Shown: positions 31,396-41,101, counted from the stretch's first letter. The stretch is DNA of 64,000 bases from Paenarthrobacter nitroguajacolicus (GCF_029952445.1 NZ_JAQPPK010000004.1:124001-188000), one strand, 5' to 3'. Notes: generated by a model not told the origin, from the sequence alone. Numbers and translations: made by a program.

Positions 31396-33702
31396 CTATT
31401 CGGTGACCTCGTCCTCCACGACTGGATCCTTCAGGAGGAGGGCCGTGCCCTGGAAGGGGCTAAGTTCCAGGAAGAAGCTGCCCAGATCGTCCACCTGGCC
31501 AACGTCCTCGCCGCTGAAGAGGTCGTGGACGGTAGCGCCCGGCACCAGATGCGAGGACTGGATGCTGCCCGCGATGTCCTGGTCCGAGAAGTTCAGGACC
31601 GTTACCTGCACTGCTCCGTCAGCGAGCTGGTTCACCAGCACCAGCAGTCCGCGGTTGGAAACCTCCGGGACATCCAGCAGGGTACTGGTGGCGATCCCGG
31701 ACTCTTCGCGGACCGTGAGGATCTTCTGGAGGCGCCGGGCATAGGATGTCGAATCCTTGAGCTGCTCGGGCAGCGGACCATACAGGCTGCGCGCACGGGG
31801 CATGCCGGCCAGGGAGGTCTTCGCATCCGGGCTGGTGCCCATGAGGTCGTGGGCTCCACGGTTGATCCAGCGGGTATCGCCCTGGGACGTCAGCTCGCGG
31901 ACGGTCTCGCGGTCCAAGGCTGTGATGCCCGTGAGGTCCCAACCGGACAGTGCGAAGACGCCTGGCTGCAACGCGTTGTACATGGACAGCAGGACGTGGG
32001 CATCCAGCACCTGGGCTTGCTGCTCTGCCGTGATCGCGTCCGGATCCTTGATGCCCAACGTGGCCATGATGAAGCTGACGGTGGTGCAGGCGATGCCATT
32101 GGTGGTGAAGACGGCGTTGTAGGGGCCATTCTCGCCGGTAAGGCGCTCCCGCAAGGTGTCCTGGACCTTCTCGGCCACTTCGGCGCCTGTAAGTTCCTCC
32201 CCGCCAAGTTCGAAGATGTCGTCCCTGTGGCCGGCGGCAAAGTGAAGCAACTCGTACGTTAGCTCATCGTGGTTCTGCAGCGCGTGGACCAACGACGCCT
32301 GGTCCACGCCGATCTCCATGGCAAGCCGCAGGGTCAGGCGCAGGAACTCGGTATCACCGCTCACCAGGGCGTAGTGGTAGGCGGGGCGGGTGACAAAGTC
32401 GTAGGAAAGGTCCGGTCCGGACTCCGACTGGGCTTTGATGTCGTCAATGGTGAGGTTGAGTTCCTGGAACGAGAACCCACCCACCTTGCGGATCATTGAG
32501 CCGATCAGTTGGTTGGCTGCCTCCGACAACGGGTGGCCTTCGGACCAGCCCGGTTCCTCCTCGGCGCTCTTCTCCACTCCCAGGAACCCGTTGGCATCCA
32601 GGCGGAGTGCCCCGGTCCCAAGGTCCAGCAGCGAATGAAGTGCGTCGCCCACCACCAGTCGCATGCCAGCGAACGTGGGGTCCAACCAGTTGATGGAAGG
32701 TTGGCCGGCCTTGAAGTAGTGGAGGTACACCCAGCGGCGTTTCTTGCCGGTGGTGTCGACGATTGCCTTGGTTGCGCTCCAGTTGGTTTCCTTGACACCG
32801 GGTTCGTAGAAGATCACCCGCTGGAGCCGGCCGATGATGTAGCCCGCCTGCTGGAGTGCCTTCTCCGTTTCAGGGCTGATGTTGACGGAGTCTTCGTTCT
32901 CAGGAACGTCCGGCAACAGGTGCCAGTCCTCCTCCGGGATGTCCACCATGTGATAAATCCCCGGGTAGTCCCGGAAGTTCATTTCAGCCAGGCGGAAGTC
33001 GGCACCCTTGCCGGTGTGCCCCGGAACAATGTCATCAATGATCGTGCCGCCGTGGTCCACCGCGACCTCACACATCTGGCGGAACTCTTCTTCGGTGCCG
33101 AACGCGGGGTCGATCGCCATGCTGATGCGGTCAAAGTGCCCGTCGACGCTGGGGGTCTGCGACCATCCGCGGATACCGCCGGCCAGCTTCACAGGCCCAG
33201 TGTGAAGGCCCCGGATGCCGATCTGGCTGAACGCATCCCACAGTTCCGGGTCGCCCAGCGCTGACAGGAACGACTGGCCGTCCTTGGTGATGAAGGAGAG
33301 GGGATAGGCCGTGAACCAGACCGGCGCCCGCTCGACAGCCGAACGCGGGTTGGGCCGGGCGTACGAGTTCTGCCACATGCTCGCCTGGCCCGAAAGCTGC
33401 CGGGCCATGGTGTTGGCGTCGCCGAGCATGGACTGGTTGCGCAGCCAATCGACGTAAGTGGAGTTCAGGCCGTCGAATTCCAGGGACGGCCGGGCAGCGA
33501 AGAATTGACGACGGCGGGCGATTGGCCGCAGCGCTTTGGGCCGCGCGGGGTAGAACTGCTCGTCGAACGTGATTTCCGGCGACTCCGTTGCGGTGTCCGC
33601 GGCTTCCCCAGCTTCCTGCGGTTCTTCCTGTGTATCTTCCTGCGGTTCGGTTGGATCGGCGCTGACTTCTTCCGCGCTCTCGTTGACTACAGGCTCCCGC
33701 AC
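31396..33702 (-). CDS. GH13 alpha-glucan enzyme (trehalose synthase/maltosyltransferase-like)
   Basis: GTG 33702 after AAAGGAG gives 768 residues. A Glu/Pro/Thr-rich acidic tail of about 45 residues precedes the catalytic barrel. GH13 catalytic residues are seen: the nucleophile Asp in [14 protein letters not shown], the acid/base Glu in GFSFQELN, and the His-Asp pair in [13 protein letters not shown]; the first region is [18 protein letters not shown]-terminal beta domain follows. The sequence resembles maltose-converting transferases annotated near trehalose synthase in Arthrobacter. The exact reaction is uncertain: trehalose synthase, maltosyl- or glucosyl-transferase are possible. The acidic tail is unusual. 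Confidence 0.75.
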   Translation of the reverse strand: MREPVVNESAEEVSADPTEPQEDTQEEPQEAGEAADTATESPEITFDEQFYPARPKALRPIARRRQFFAARPSLEFDGLNSTYVDWLRNQSMLGDANTMARQLSGQASMWQNSYARPNPRSAVERAPVWFTAYPLSFITKDGQSFLSALGDPELWDAFSQIGIRGLHTGPVKLAGGIRGWSQTPSVDGHFDRISMAIDPAFGTEEEFRQMCEVAVDHGGTIIDDIVPGHTGKGADFRLAEMNFRDYPGIYHMVDIPEEDWHLLPDVPENEDSVNISPETEKALQQAGYIIGRLQRVIFYEPGVKETNWSATKAIVDTTGKKRRWVYLHYFKAGQPSINWLDPTFAGMRLVVGDALHSLLDLGTGALRLDANGFLGVEKSAEEEPGWSEGHPLSEAANQLIGSMIRKVGGFSFQELNLTIDDIKAQSESGPDLSYDFVTRPAYHYALVSGDTEFLRLTLRLAMEIGVDQASLVHALQNHDELTYELLHFAAGHRDDIFELGGEELTGAEVAEKVQDTLRERLTGENGPYNAVFTTNGIACTTVSFIMATLGIKDPDAITAEQQAQVLDAHVLLSMYNALQPGVFALSGWDLTGITALDRETVRELTSQGDTRWINRGAHDLMGTSPDAKTSLAGMPRARSLYGPLPEQLKDSTSYARRLQKILTVREESGIATSTLLDVPEVSNRGLLVLVNQLADGAVQVTVLNFSDQDIAGSIQSSHLVPGATVHDLFSGEDVGQVDDLGSFFLELSPFQGTALLLKDPVVEDEVTE

Positions 33703-33916
33703 AGCATTCTCCTTTACGTGGTCGCCGCATCGCGCCGACCGTCCGAGGGGGTCGTTCAAGAGGTCACGTACCCGGGCTTACCCGGAGTATTCATGCTAGT
33801 CACGACGACATGGGGTTTGTCGAACTTGGGAGAAGTGAGTCGTCAGGTTGCTGGCTAATCGGAGGCCCCCGGCTACTCTGGAACTCCCAGCTCTACACAA
33901 GAGATGAAGGGACTCC

Positions 33917-34885
33917 ATGAAGATCGTTGTCATCGGCGGAAGTGGCCATATCGGTTCGTTCCTCGTGCCCAGACTCGTGCGTGAAGGGCGCGAGGTGATC
34001 AACGTCAGCCGCGGAACCAGCAAGCCCTACACGGACTCCCCTGAGTGGAAGCAGGTCCGCCAGGTTATCGCCGACCGCGAGCAGGAAGACCGGGACGGCA
34101 CCTTTGGTGACCGGATCGCGGCACTGGGCGCCGACGTCGTGGTTGATTTGGTGTGCTTCACGCTCGACTCGGCCAAGGCGCTGGTGAGTCGGCTCCGCGG
34201 CGAGACAGGACATCTCCTGCACTGTGGATCCATTTGGCGGTACGGCGCCAGCATGAAGCTGCCGCTGGCCGAGGGCTCGGATTCTGCCGACGAACCGACC
34301 GACGAGTACGGCATCCAGAAGCGCGACATCGCCCGCATGCTGAAACAAGAGACGGCGTCCGGCGGCTTGGTCACCACGTCCCTGCACCCCGGCCATATTG
34401 TGGGGCCAGGCTGGCATCCGGTGGGACCTTTGGGGAATTTCGATCCCTCTATCTGGCAGAAGATCTCAGCAGGGCAGACAGTGCAAATGCCCGGTAGCGG
34501 CACGGAATTGATGCACCACGTCCATGCCGACGACCTCGCCCAAGCGTTCGCGAAAGCCATCGAGCGGCGTGATGAGGCGGCCGGCGAGGACTTCAACATC
34601 GTCGCCCCCACGGCCCTGAGTGTTCGCGGCTTCGCCCGGATCGCGGCGTCCTGGTTCGGGCAGACGGCACAGTTCGAGACGGTCGGCTGGGAGGAATTCC
34701 GCCGGAGCACTACGCCTGAGCACGCTGAAACGAGCTGGGCCCACTTGTCCCGCAACCACTGCTTCAGCATCGAAAAGGCCAAGTCGCTGTTGGGCTATGC
34801 GCCGCGATATGAACCGGAGCAGGCTGTTCATGAGTCCGTGCAGTGGCTCATCGACAACAAGCAACTCAGCCTCGCCGAAGGTTAA
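33917..34885 (+). CDS. NAD(P)-dependent epimerase/dehydratase (extended SDR)
   Basis: The 322-residue protein has the Rossmann motif IVVIGGSGHIGSFLVPRL at the N terminus, HCGSIWRYG (Ser) and the YGIQK active-site motif (Tyr/Lys), and HPGHIVGPGWHPVGP as the NAD-binding loop. It is an extended SDR of the NAD-dependent epimerase/dehydratase family acting on a nucleotide sugar or related compound. The substrate is not defined. It is followed after 4 bp by the LssY-domain gene, likely in the same transcript. Confidence 0.85.
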   Translation: MKIVVIGGSGHIGSFLVPRLVREGREVINVSRGTSKPYTDSPEWKQVRQVIADREQEDRDGTFGDRIAALGADVVVDLVCFTLDSAKALVSRLRGETGHLLHCGSIWRYGASMKLPLAEGSDSADEPTDEYGIQKRDIARMLKQETASGGLVTTSLHPGHIVGPGWHPVGPLGNFDPSIWQKISAGQTVQMPGSGTELMHHVHADDLAQAFAKAIERRDEAAGEDFNIVAPTALSVRGFARIAASWFGQTAQFETVGWEEFRRSTTPEHAETSWAHLSRNHCFSIEKAKSLLGYAPRYEPEQAVHESVQWLIDNKQLSLAEG

Positions 34886-34889
34886 GCCC

Positions 34890-36209
34890 GTGTACAAGGC
34901 GCCGACCAGGGAAGTGACCGATACCTGGCTGGACCACGCCTTCTTCATCCTTGGCGGCGCGGCCGCGGTGTGGCTGGCGTTCCTGCTGGTGGGGGAGAGC
35001 TTCCATCTCGGTTGGGGCCAGGTGTGGTTCTACTTCTTCTTCTGGGCGTTCCTTGCCTACTTGCTCTTGCCCCGGCTTCACCGCATCCTCACCACCATTT
35101 ACGTCCCCGGGTACTTCATCGGGCGCGCCCGGACCAGTGACGGCCTGCTTGGTGATCCCGTGAATGTCGCCCTGCTTGGCGACGAGGCGCAACTCCACGC
35201 CATCATGCGCGCCGCCGGCTGGACCCAGGCGGACGACGTTACGTTGGGGAGCAGCCGCCGCATCATCAGTTCAACGATCTTCCGGCGGAGTTACGCCGAA
35301 GCGCCTGTCAGTCCCTTGTACCTGTTCGACCGGCAGCAGGACTTCGCCTACCAGCAGGAAGTGGACAACAACCCCGGCAAACGCCATCACGTTCGGTTCT
35401 GGCGCTGCCCCGAGGGTTGGCTCCTGCCCGGCGGACACAAAGTGGACTGGCTCGCCGCCGGCACCTACGACCGCAGCGTCGGCTTCTCGCTCTTCACCCT
35501 TCAGATCACGCACAAGATTGAGCAGAACACGGACGTTGAGCGGGACCACATAGTGCGGACGGTTTCCGACGCCGGGCCCGCCGTGTCCGTCCAGGTGATC
35601 AAGGACTTCTCCACCGGATACCACTCCCGCAACGGCGGCGGGGATTCCATCTCCACCGACGGAGACCTTCCCATCATCGACGCCCGCCGGGTGCTGGTCC
35701 CAGCCAGTCAGCCAACACGCCCGACGGATAGTCGCGACAGGCGGCCGGCCCCCACCATGATGGGCGCCGCGTTGGTGGTTGCCCGTTCCATTGCGGCCTT
35801 CGTCCTGGCGGTCACGTTGTTGACATCTTCCGACGTTGTCGCGGAACTCACCACGGACGGCGACCCCCTTGACCCGCAAACCACGACGGCGGTTGTCACC
35901 TTTATTGCCGCAGTTGTCCTGCTGTTCGGGCTGGGGGAAGTTTTCCTTGCCTGGCGGATTTTCCTTGGCAGCAATGGTGCTCGGGTGATCGCAATGGGCC
36001 TTAGTTCCATTTCCGTGGTGGTCCAAGCCATTGATTACTTCACGGGAAGCACCAACATCACCCTGGAAGCCGGTCTCTCCGGCCTTGCCACGGACATTCT
36101 GGTCCTCTTGGCACTCTCTAGCCAAAGGGCCAGGGTCTATGCCAAACGGCAGCGGGTTCCGGCGGTTCCGCCAACGCTTGCCCCGAAGCGCCTGCAAGCT
36201 GAACGCTGA
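34890..36209 (+). CDS. LssY C-terminal-domain membrane protein
   Basis: GTG 34890 after GAAGG gives 439 residues. Two N-terminal membrane helices (FFILGGAAAVWLAFLLVGE, VWFYFFFWAFLAYLLLP) precede the LssY-C domain, recognised by GDPVNVALLGDEAQLHAIMR, AAGWTQADDVTLGSSRRI and FWRCPEGWLLPGGHKVDWLA with conserved Trp/His residues. Three or four helices follow (ALVVARSIAAFVLAVTLLTS, VVTFIAAVVLLFGLGEVFLA). The LssY domain occurs in membrane proteins linked to PAP2 phosphatases. The activity is unknown. Confidence 0.78.
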   Translation: MYKAPTREVTDTWLDHAFFILGGAAAVWLAFLLVGESFHLGWGQVWFYFFFWAFLAYLLLPRLHRILTTIYVPGYFIGRARTSDGLLGDPVNVALLGDEAQLHAIMRAAGWTQADDVTLGSSRRIISSTIFRRSYAEAPVSPLYLFDRQQDFAYQQEVDNNPGKRHHVRFWRCPEGWLLPGGHKVDWLAAGTYDRSVGFSLFTLQITHKIEQNTDVERDHIVRTVSDAGPAVSVQVIKDFSTGYHSRNGGGDSISTDGDLPIIDARRVLVPASQPTRPTDSRDRRPAPTMMGAALVVARSIAAFVLAVTLLTSSDVVAELTTDGDPLDPQTTTAVVTFIAAVVLLFGLGEVFLAWRIFLGSNGARVIAMGLSSISVVVQAIDYFTGSTNITLEAGLSGLATDILVLLALSSQRARVYAKRQRVPAVPPTLAPKRLQAER

Positions 36210-36367
36210 CCGGTGTTGAGCCGTACCTCCGCCACCTCCTTTGGATTGCCGGGCCGCCGAAGTCGCCGGAAAATACGGCGTGTCAGCGCTTCCCGCAACT
36301 CAAAGTGGGTCGTGGCGGTACGGACTTCCAGCTTGGATCAATAGACTGGCCCTGCCCGGAGGCTGCT

Positions 36368-36391
36368 CATACTGCGCTTCATACTGCGCTT
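36368..36391. repeat. 12-bp tandem duplication
   Basis: CATACTGCGCTT occurs twice in direct contact, 43 bp before the mannosyltransferase start. The rest of the 224-bp gap (36210-36433) shows nothing else that I recognise. Confidence 0.6.
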
Positions 36392-36433
36392 GAGCCCCGG
36401 TGATCAACGAATACCGAATTGGGGACCCACGTC

Positions 36434-37192
36434 TTGACTGCTGTACATCCGAAAATAACTGTTGTTGTGCCCACCTACAACGAGCGGGAGAACCTGCCGG
36501 TCCTCGTCGCCCAACTTCAAGCACTGGCCATTCCACAACTTCACGTCCTTGTAGTTGACGACAATTCACCCGACGGGACCGGGGCGGTGGCAGATCAGCT
36601 GGCAGCAGGCTCCCAGGGCGCGGTGTCCGTCCTCCACCGGAAAGAAAAGGACGGCCTGGGCCGGGCGTACGTGGCCGGAATGACCCAGGCGCTGGACACT
36701 GATGCCGACGTCATCATCCAAATGGACGCCGATTTGTCCCACCCTGTCTCAGCCATCCCCACCATGCTTGACCGGATCGGGACTTCCGGGGCCGCGCTTG
36801 TGATCGGTTCGCGCTACGTCCAGGGCGGCTCCACGGCTGCGGAGTGGCCGTGGCACCGGAAGGCGCTCTCGGCCTGGGCGAACTTCTACGTGGGCGTGAT
36901 CCTGGGCTTGAAAGTCAAAGATGCGACGGCGGGATACAAGGCCTGGACGGCATCTGCCCTGCGCCAGATAGATGTAGCGTCCATCCAAAGCGACGGCTAC
37001 TCATTCCAGGTCGAGATGAACTACCGTGCAGCCCGGCATGGCCTCACCATCATGGAGGTTCCCATCCACTTCGAGGAGCGCGTGGAAGGGGCCTCCAAGA
37101 TGAATCTCCGCGAGCAGCTTGAGTCGGCGCTCACTCCTTGGAAGCTCCGCTTCCGGAAGGCGGACACGCCCGCCCGGATGACCGTCTCTTAA
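36434..37192 (+). CDS. Polyprenol monophosphomannose synthase (GT2)
   Basis: TTG 36434 with GGGGA upstream gives 252 residues; an earlier TTG at 36419 has no ribosome site. The sequence has the GT2 start VVVPTYNERENL, VVDDNSPDGTGAVAD, QMDADLSHP (DxD metal site), GSRYVQGGS and SDGYSFQVEM. These features are those of DPM1/Ppm1, which transfers mannose from GDP-mannose to a polyprenyl phosphate at the membrane for lipoglycan and glycoprotein mannosylation. The single GT2 domain has no apolipoprotein N-acyltransferase fused to it. Confidence 0.9.
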   Translation: MTAVHPKITVVVPTYNERENLPVLVAQLQALAIPQLHVLVVDDNSPDGTGAVADQLAAGSQGAVSVLHRKEKDGLGRAYVAGMTQALDTDADVIIQMDADLSHPVSAIPTMLDRIGTSGAALVIGSRYVQGGSTAAEWPWHRKALSAWANFYVGVILGLKVKDATAGYKAWTASALRQIDVASIQSDGYSFQVEMNYRAARHGLTIMEVPIHFEERVEGASKMNLREQLESALTPWKLRFRKADTPARMTVS

Positions 37193-37209
37193 GGCCCTGA
37201 TTTAAGGTT

Positions 37210-37244
37210 CCGACAGCGGCACTCCAGGTGAGTGCCGCCGTCGG
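37210..37244 (+). terminator. Terminator after the mannosyltransferase gene
   Basis: CCGAC and CGGCACTC (37210-37224) pair with GAGTGCCG and GTCGG (37230-37244), with one 2-base mismatch. It starts 17 bp beyond the stop codon at 37192. The stem is similar in sequence to the terminator at 31342. Confidence 0.55.
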
Positions 37245-37252
37245 GCTCCGCT

Positions 37253-37442
37253 ATGTGCGAGAGGGTCTGGCTCAAGCGGCGCGGATGTGGGAGAGGGTCT
37301 GGCTGAAGCGGGTGGGATGTGCGAGAGGGTTTGGCTCAAACGGCGCGGATGTGCGAGAGGGTTTGTGGTTGACGGACGCTCTCTCACGTACCACCCCAAA
37401 GTGGGGAGCCCTCTCTCACATACCATCCCAAATTGGGGAGTT
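37253..37442. repeat. Intergenic repeat, 32-bp tandem units in two orientations
   Basis: Units of exactly 32 bp begin at 37253, 37285 and 37317 with ATGTGCGAGAGGGT or a close variant, and a partial unit starts at 37349. Then two units in the opposite sense, beginning CTCTCTCAC at 37379 and 37411, run to 37442 and into the stop codon of the RidA gene. The core resembles GATGTGAGAGAGCGTCC in the copy near 10.77 kb, so these are one family. Function is unknown. Confidence 0.8.
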
Positions 37443-37845
37443 ACGCGGTGACGGCCAAGGCGTCGATTTCCACCAGCATGACCTCGTGCGGCAGGTCCAC
37501 GAACACGGTGGTGCGGCTGGGGAGCTGGCCGCTGGGGACGTTTTCGCGGATGAACTCGCCGTAGACCTCGTTCATGGCGGCGAAGTCGTCGCGGGTGGTG
37601 AGGTAGACGCGGAACATGATGACGTCTTCAACGGAGGATCCGCCGGCTTCAAGGATCGCCTTGACGTTCTCCAGGGTCTGTCGGGTCTGGACGCGGACGT
37701 CGCCCTCGCCGATGTACTGGTTGGTGGCGGGATCCATGGGGCCCTGGCCGGACACCTGGAACATGCCGCCCTTCTTGATTCCCTGCGAGAAAACGTGCGC
37801 GGGGGCGGGGGCGTTCTCGGTCAGTACTACGGTCTTTTCACTCAT
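37441..37845 (-). CDS. RidA-family imine/enamine deaminase
   Basis: The 134-residue protein is a typical RidA/YjgF subunit (VFSQGIKKGGMFQVSGQGPM, TRQTLENVKAILEAGGS, MFRVYLTTRDDF). The catalytic Arg111 and Glu126 are in the positions of Arg105 and Glu120 of classic RidA, so hydrolysis of reactive 2-aminoacrylate-type imines is expected. It is the last gene of the kinase-IclR-ridA operon with 4-nt overlaps. Beside a PLP deaminase this is a logical helper, clearing the imine it releases. The stop lies in a 32-bp repeat. Confidence 0.9.
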   Translation of the reverse strand: MSEKTVVLTENAPAPAHVFSQGIKKGGMFQVSGQGPMDPATNQYIGEGDVRVQTRQTLENVKAILEAGGSSVEDVIMFRVYLTTRDDFAAMNEVYGEFIRENVPSGQLPSRTTVFVDLPHEVMLVEIDALAVTA

Positions 37846-38603
37846 GCTGGGTTCCTTTCGTGGCTGATCCAGCCGAGGTCGTTGGAGATGGCCTCGGTGC
37901 TGGCTTTGAGATCGGGCAGCAGCTCAAGCAAGCCTTCATAGCTGAGCATCACTACCGGTACCGAACAAGAGGCTGCGGCAACAACGGCTCCGCTGGCATC
38001 GCGGATGGGGGCCGCGATGCAGTGCACGAAGGCTTCGTGCTCGGCGTTGTCGTGTGCCCAGCCTTGTTCCTTGACCTGTTCGAGTTCGGCCAGCAAGGCC
38101 TCCGGCGAGGTCAGGGTGTTCTCGGTAACTTTGATGTAGTCCAGTCCCGCCGCGATTTTTTCCTGCCGGCTGCGCGGCATATCGGCGAGGAGGACTTTTG
38201 ACACAGCGGCCGAGTGCAGCGATGCAGTCAGGCCGATGCGCGAGTACATGCGGACGGGGTGGTGCGACTCGAACTTGTCGATGTACACCACTTCGCTGCC
38301 TTCAAAAGCAGCCAGGTGCACGGTGTGCCCGGTCTTGCCGTTGAGCTCGGCCAGGTGCGGGTGGGCCACTTTGCGGATGTCGCGCTGTTCCAGTGCCAGC
38401 GAGGACAGTTCGAACAGCTTTGAGCCGAGCATGAACCGCTGCTCCTCGTCGCGCACCACAAAACGCTTTTCCTCCATGGTGTGCAGGAGTCGCATCACGG
38501 TGGTCTTGTGCACGGCCGCTTTGGACGAGAGCTCGTCCAGGGTAGCTGGCTTCGCGGCGAGTTCGGCGAGCAGGTCGATGGCCCGCATGAGGCTCTGGCT
38601 CAA
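37842..38603 (-). CDS. IclR-family regulator of the sugar-acid cluster
   Basis: The 253-residue protein has an N-terminal winged helix (LDELSSKAAVHKTTVMRLLHTMEEKRFVVR, residues ~18-48) and an IclR effector domain (HTVHLAAFEGSEVVYIDKFE, SAAVSKVLLADMPRSRQEKI, EHEAFVHCIAAPIRD). It resembles KdgR-type regulators that sense 2-keto-3-deoxygluconate. It is joined to both neighbours by 4-nt overlaps. The inverted repeats at 39691-39719, between the two divergent operons, are its probable targets. Confidence 0.88.
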   Translation of the reverse strand: MSQSLMRAIDLLAELAAKPATLDELSSKAAVHKTTVMRLLHTMEEKRFVVRDEEQRFMLGSKLFELSSLALEQRDIRKVAHPHLAELNGKTGHTVHLAAFEGSEVVYIDKFESHHPVRMYSRIGLTASLHSAAVSKVLLADMPRSRQEKIAAGLDYIKVTENTLTSPEALLAELEQVKEQGWAHDNAEHEAFVHCIAAPIRDASGAVVAAASCSVPVVMLSYEGLLELLPDLKASTEAISNDLGWISHERNPA

Positions 38604-39613
38604 GGTGTCACGCTCCGGTTGGTGTTGAATTGTCCGTCTTCAACATGGATAGCAGCCCAAACGGCATCCGAAGAATCGAGGATCCCGGCGAGCTCGTCCG
38701 GTGCGGGCAGTGGGCCGCGGTCGCCGGGGACCGTTAGCGTGCACGCGGCCGCGACATGGCCACGGCGCAGGCTCTCTTTTTGCCCGAGCCCGAACAGCAT
38801 TCCGCTGAGGTAGCCGGCGGCGAAGGAGTCGCCGGCGCCAACGGGCTCGACGACGGCCACGGACAGCGCGGGAACCTCTTCCCGGGTGCCGTTCCGGTTC
38901 AAGGAGATTGCGCTGATCGCCTCGTTCTTGATGACCAGCACCTTGGGATCAGGCATGAGGCGGCGGAGTTCAGCTTCGTCGGTGGTTCCGAAAGCATGCT
39001 CGGCCTCGTCTTTTCCTACAAGCACGACGTCGGCAAGATTCGCCAACCGCTGCAGGACGGCGCGGTCCTGGCCTGCCCAAAGCGCTTCCCGCCAGTTGAC
39101 GTCGAAGCTGATGGTCCGGCCGTTCCGGGGTGCCGTGAGGATCGCTTCCAGCAGGGAAAGGCAATCGGGGGAGAGCGCTGCGGTGATTCCGCTCAAGTGG
39201 ATGAGTGAAGCATTTTCCAGCAAGGAAGACACTGCGGGATTGGCGAGCGTGTCCCGTCCCATGGCCGAGGCCGCGGATCCTTGCCGGTAGTACAGGACCG
39301 AGCTGCCGCCGTCGGGGTCTGACTCCTGGGCGGGGACCTTCACGTAGAGGCCGGTGGGCCGCTGGTTATCGACCTCGACGCCGGAGACTCCCACCCCGTG
39401 GTCGCGGAGATCGTGGAGGATGCGCGTGCCGAAGCCGTCGTGGCCCACCCGGCTGACCCAGTGTGTCTCCAGGCCCATGGCAGCCAAGCCCATTGCGACG
39501 TTGGATTCCGCGCCGCCGATCCCGAAGTGAAGCTCCGTGGCCAAGTGCAAGGGGGCTGCCTTGACGGGGGTGAGCATGGCCATGGTTTCGCCAATACATA
39601 CAGCTGAAAGCAC
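38600..39613 (-). CDS. PfkB-family sugar kinase, 2-keto-3-deoxygluconate kinase type
   Basis: GTG 39613 follows GGGAG at a good distance, so I prefer it to ATG codons 12-18 bases upstream; this gives 337 residues. The ribokinase fold is seen in CIGETMAML, FGIGGAESNVAMGLAAMG, and the catalytic EPVGAGDSFAAGYLSG. The segments RPTGLYVK and LYYRQGSAAS are typical of KDG kinases, where Tyr and Arg contact the keto-acid. It would phosphorylate 2-keto-3-deoxygluconate to KDPG, the substrate of the aldolase encoded across the divergent promoter. Confidence 0.85.
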   Translation of the reverse strand: MLSAVCIGETMAMLTPVKAAPLHLATELHFGIGGAESNVAMGLAAMGLETHWVSRVGHDGFGTRILHDLRDHGVGVSGVEVDNQRPTGLYVKVPAQESDPDGGSSVLYYRQGSAASAMGRDTLANPAVSSLLENASLIHLSGITAALSPDCLSLLEAILTAPRNGRTISFDVNWREALWAGQDRAVLQRLANLADVVLVGKDEAEHAFGTTDEAELRRLMPDPKVLVIKNEAISAISLNRNGTREEVPALSVAVVEPVGAGDSFAAGYLSGMLFGLGQKESLRRGHVAAACTLTVPGDRGPLPAPDELAGILDSSDAVWAAIHVEDGQFNTNRSVTP

Positions 39614-39690
39614 TCGTTCTCCCATGTTCACGCGCTTCGCAGCGGCCTTGACTCTCGATCCGCCACCATGTTAGACATATCACCAGCAGG

Positions 39691-39719
39691 TTTGCAACCA
39701 GCGTTGCAAAATACGCAAC
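39691..39719. promoter_or_regulatory. Candidate IclR operator between the divergent operons
   Basis: TTTGCAA (39691-39697) and TTGCAAA (39704-39710) form a perfect inverted repeat with a 6-bp gap. Overlapping it, GTTGC (39703-39707) pairs with GCAAC (39715-39719). Both lie in the 166-bp region between the kinase and deaminase starts, placing them to control both operons. Confidence 0.6.
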
Positions 39720-39779
39720 GCAAGCAAAATGACCCACTACGCAGCTTCAACGCCGCAGCACCGCGAAGGGAATCAACGC

Positions 39780-41093
39780 GTGGACACTTCCGAAGCCATC
39801 TCGGCAACCGCCGTGGCAGCCTTGGCCGACCGCCGGCTCGACTGGCGTCACAAGGCCGTCCCCGCAAACGCCAACGGGAACACGCACGCAGAGTTCCTGG
39901 CTGCCCGGCACACGCTGGCCGATTTGCAGACGCCTCTGCTCACGCTCGATGCCCAGGCACTGGACGCCAACGCTGACCGCCTCGCGGATTGGTGCGCCCA
40001 TAAGGGCGTACTGCTCGCTCCCCACGGCAAGACCACTATGTCCCCGCAGCTCTGGACCGAGCAGCTCAACCGCGGAGCCTGGGGCATCACCCTGGCCAAC
40101 TTCGCGCAGCTCCGCGTGGCCCGCGAATTCGGTGTGCAGAACCTGCAGCTCGCCAACAGCCTCACGGACCCGCACGCGGTTCGCTGGGTAGCGGACCAGG
40201 ACTCCACCATCCTGTCCTGGGTTGACTCCGTGGAGACGGTCGCCGTGATCGAACGCACCTTGGCCGGGACGGACTCGGTGCTCGATGTCCTGGTGGAACT
40301 CGGTGCGCACGGTGGCCGGACAGGAGCCCGCGGCGTGGATGCCGCGCTCGAGGTCGCCTGGGCCGTGGATGCCGCGGAGCACCTCCGCCTGGTGGGCGTC
40401 AGCGGGTATGAAGGCTCGCTCGCGCACACAGCGGACGACGCCGGCCTGGCCGCCGTTCGTGGCTATCTCGCCGACATGCGGCTGCTCCACGAGGAACTGC
40501 TCGCGGCAAGGCTGTACGGATCAGCCTCGGTGTTCATCACCGCGGGCGGCAGCGCATACTTCGACGACGTCGTGACAGTGCTTTCACCCTGCATCAGTAC
40601 AGGCGCGGAAATGGGCGATCCAGCAGTCGATGTGATGATCCGCAGCGGCGCCTACATCATCCATGACGACGGCTTCTACCGCGGAATCTCGCCGTTCTCC
40701 CGGGAAGGCAACGAGCCCTTCACCCCCGGAATGTACGGCTGGGCGCGGGTTGTGTCGCAGCCGGAACCCGGGCTGGCGATCCTCGACGCCGGCAAACGTG
40801 ACCTGCCATTCGATGAGGGACTGCCCGAACCGCAGTTCATCGGCCCGGTCCTCGGCGGAGCCATGGAGCCCCTGGTCGGCGCGGAGATAACCTCGGTCAA
40901 CGACCAGCATTCCTTCATGACTTTCAACCCCGAAACCACCACGGTCCGTCCCGGCGACGTGGTCCGGCTGGGCTTGTCCCACCCGTGCACCGCATTCGAC
41001 AAATGGACCGTCATCCCAGTGCTCGCCAGCACCGGATCCGCCGAACGCCCGGGCGACCAAACCGTCGTCGACCTCATCCATACCTTCTTCTAG
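39780..41093 (+). CDS. Fold-type III PLP D-amino-acid deaminase/dehydratase (D-threonine aldolase family)
   Basis: GTG 39780 after GAAGGGA gives 437 residues; an upstream ATG at 39729 lacks a ribosome site. The N-terminal barrel has the PLP Lys84 in LAPHGKTTMSP. The C-terminal beta domain holds a metal site, His401 and Cys403 in LGLSHPCTAFDKW, the HxC pattern of metal-dependent D-serine dehydratases in the D-threonine aldolase family. Such enzymes remove water and ammonia from D-beta-hydroxy amino acids. With KDG kinase and KDPG aldolase next to it, D-glucosaminate (2-amino-2-deoxygluconate) is an attractive substrate, giving KDG; plain D-serine or D-threonine is the alternative. Confidence 0.8.
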   Translation: MDTSEAISATAVAALADRRLDWRHKAVPANANGNTHAEFLAARHTLADLQTPLLTLDAQALDANADRLADWCAHKGVLLAPHGKTTMSPQLWTEQLNRGAWGITLANFAQLRVAREFGVQNLQLANSLTDPHAVRWVADQDSTILSWVDSVETVAVIERTLAGTDSVLDVLVELGAHGGRTGARGVDAALEVAWAVDAAEHLRLVGVSGYEGSLAHTADDAGLAAVRGYLADMRLLHEELLAARLYGSASVFITAGGSAYFDDVVTVLSPCISTGAEMGDPAVDVMIRSGAYIIHDDGFYRGISPFSREGNEPFTPGMYGWARVVSQPEPGLAILDAGKRDLPFDEGLPEPQFIGPVLGGAMEPLVGAEITSVNDQHSFMTFNPETTTVRPGDVVRLGLSHPCTAFDKWTVIPVLASTGSAERPGDQTVVDLIHTFF

Positions 41094-41101
41094 GACCCAC
41101 C

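Noticed and set aside
37253..37442. Possible CRISPR array
   Set aside because: The 32-bp units are in direct contact, with no spacers between repeats, and the last two are inverted. No cas genes are present.
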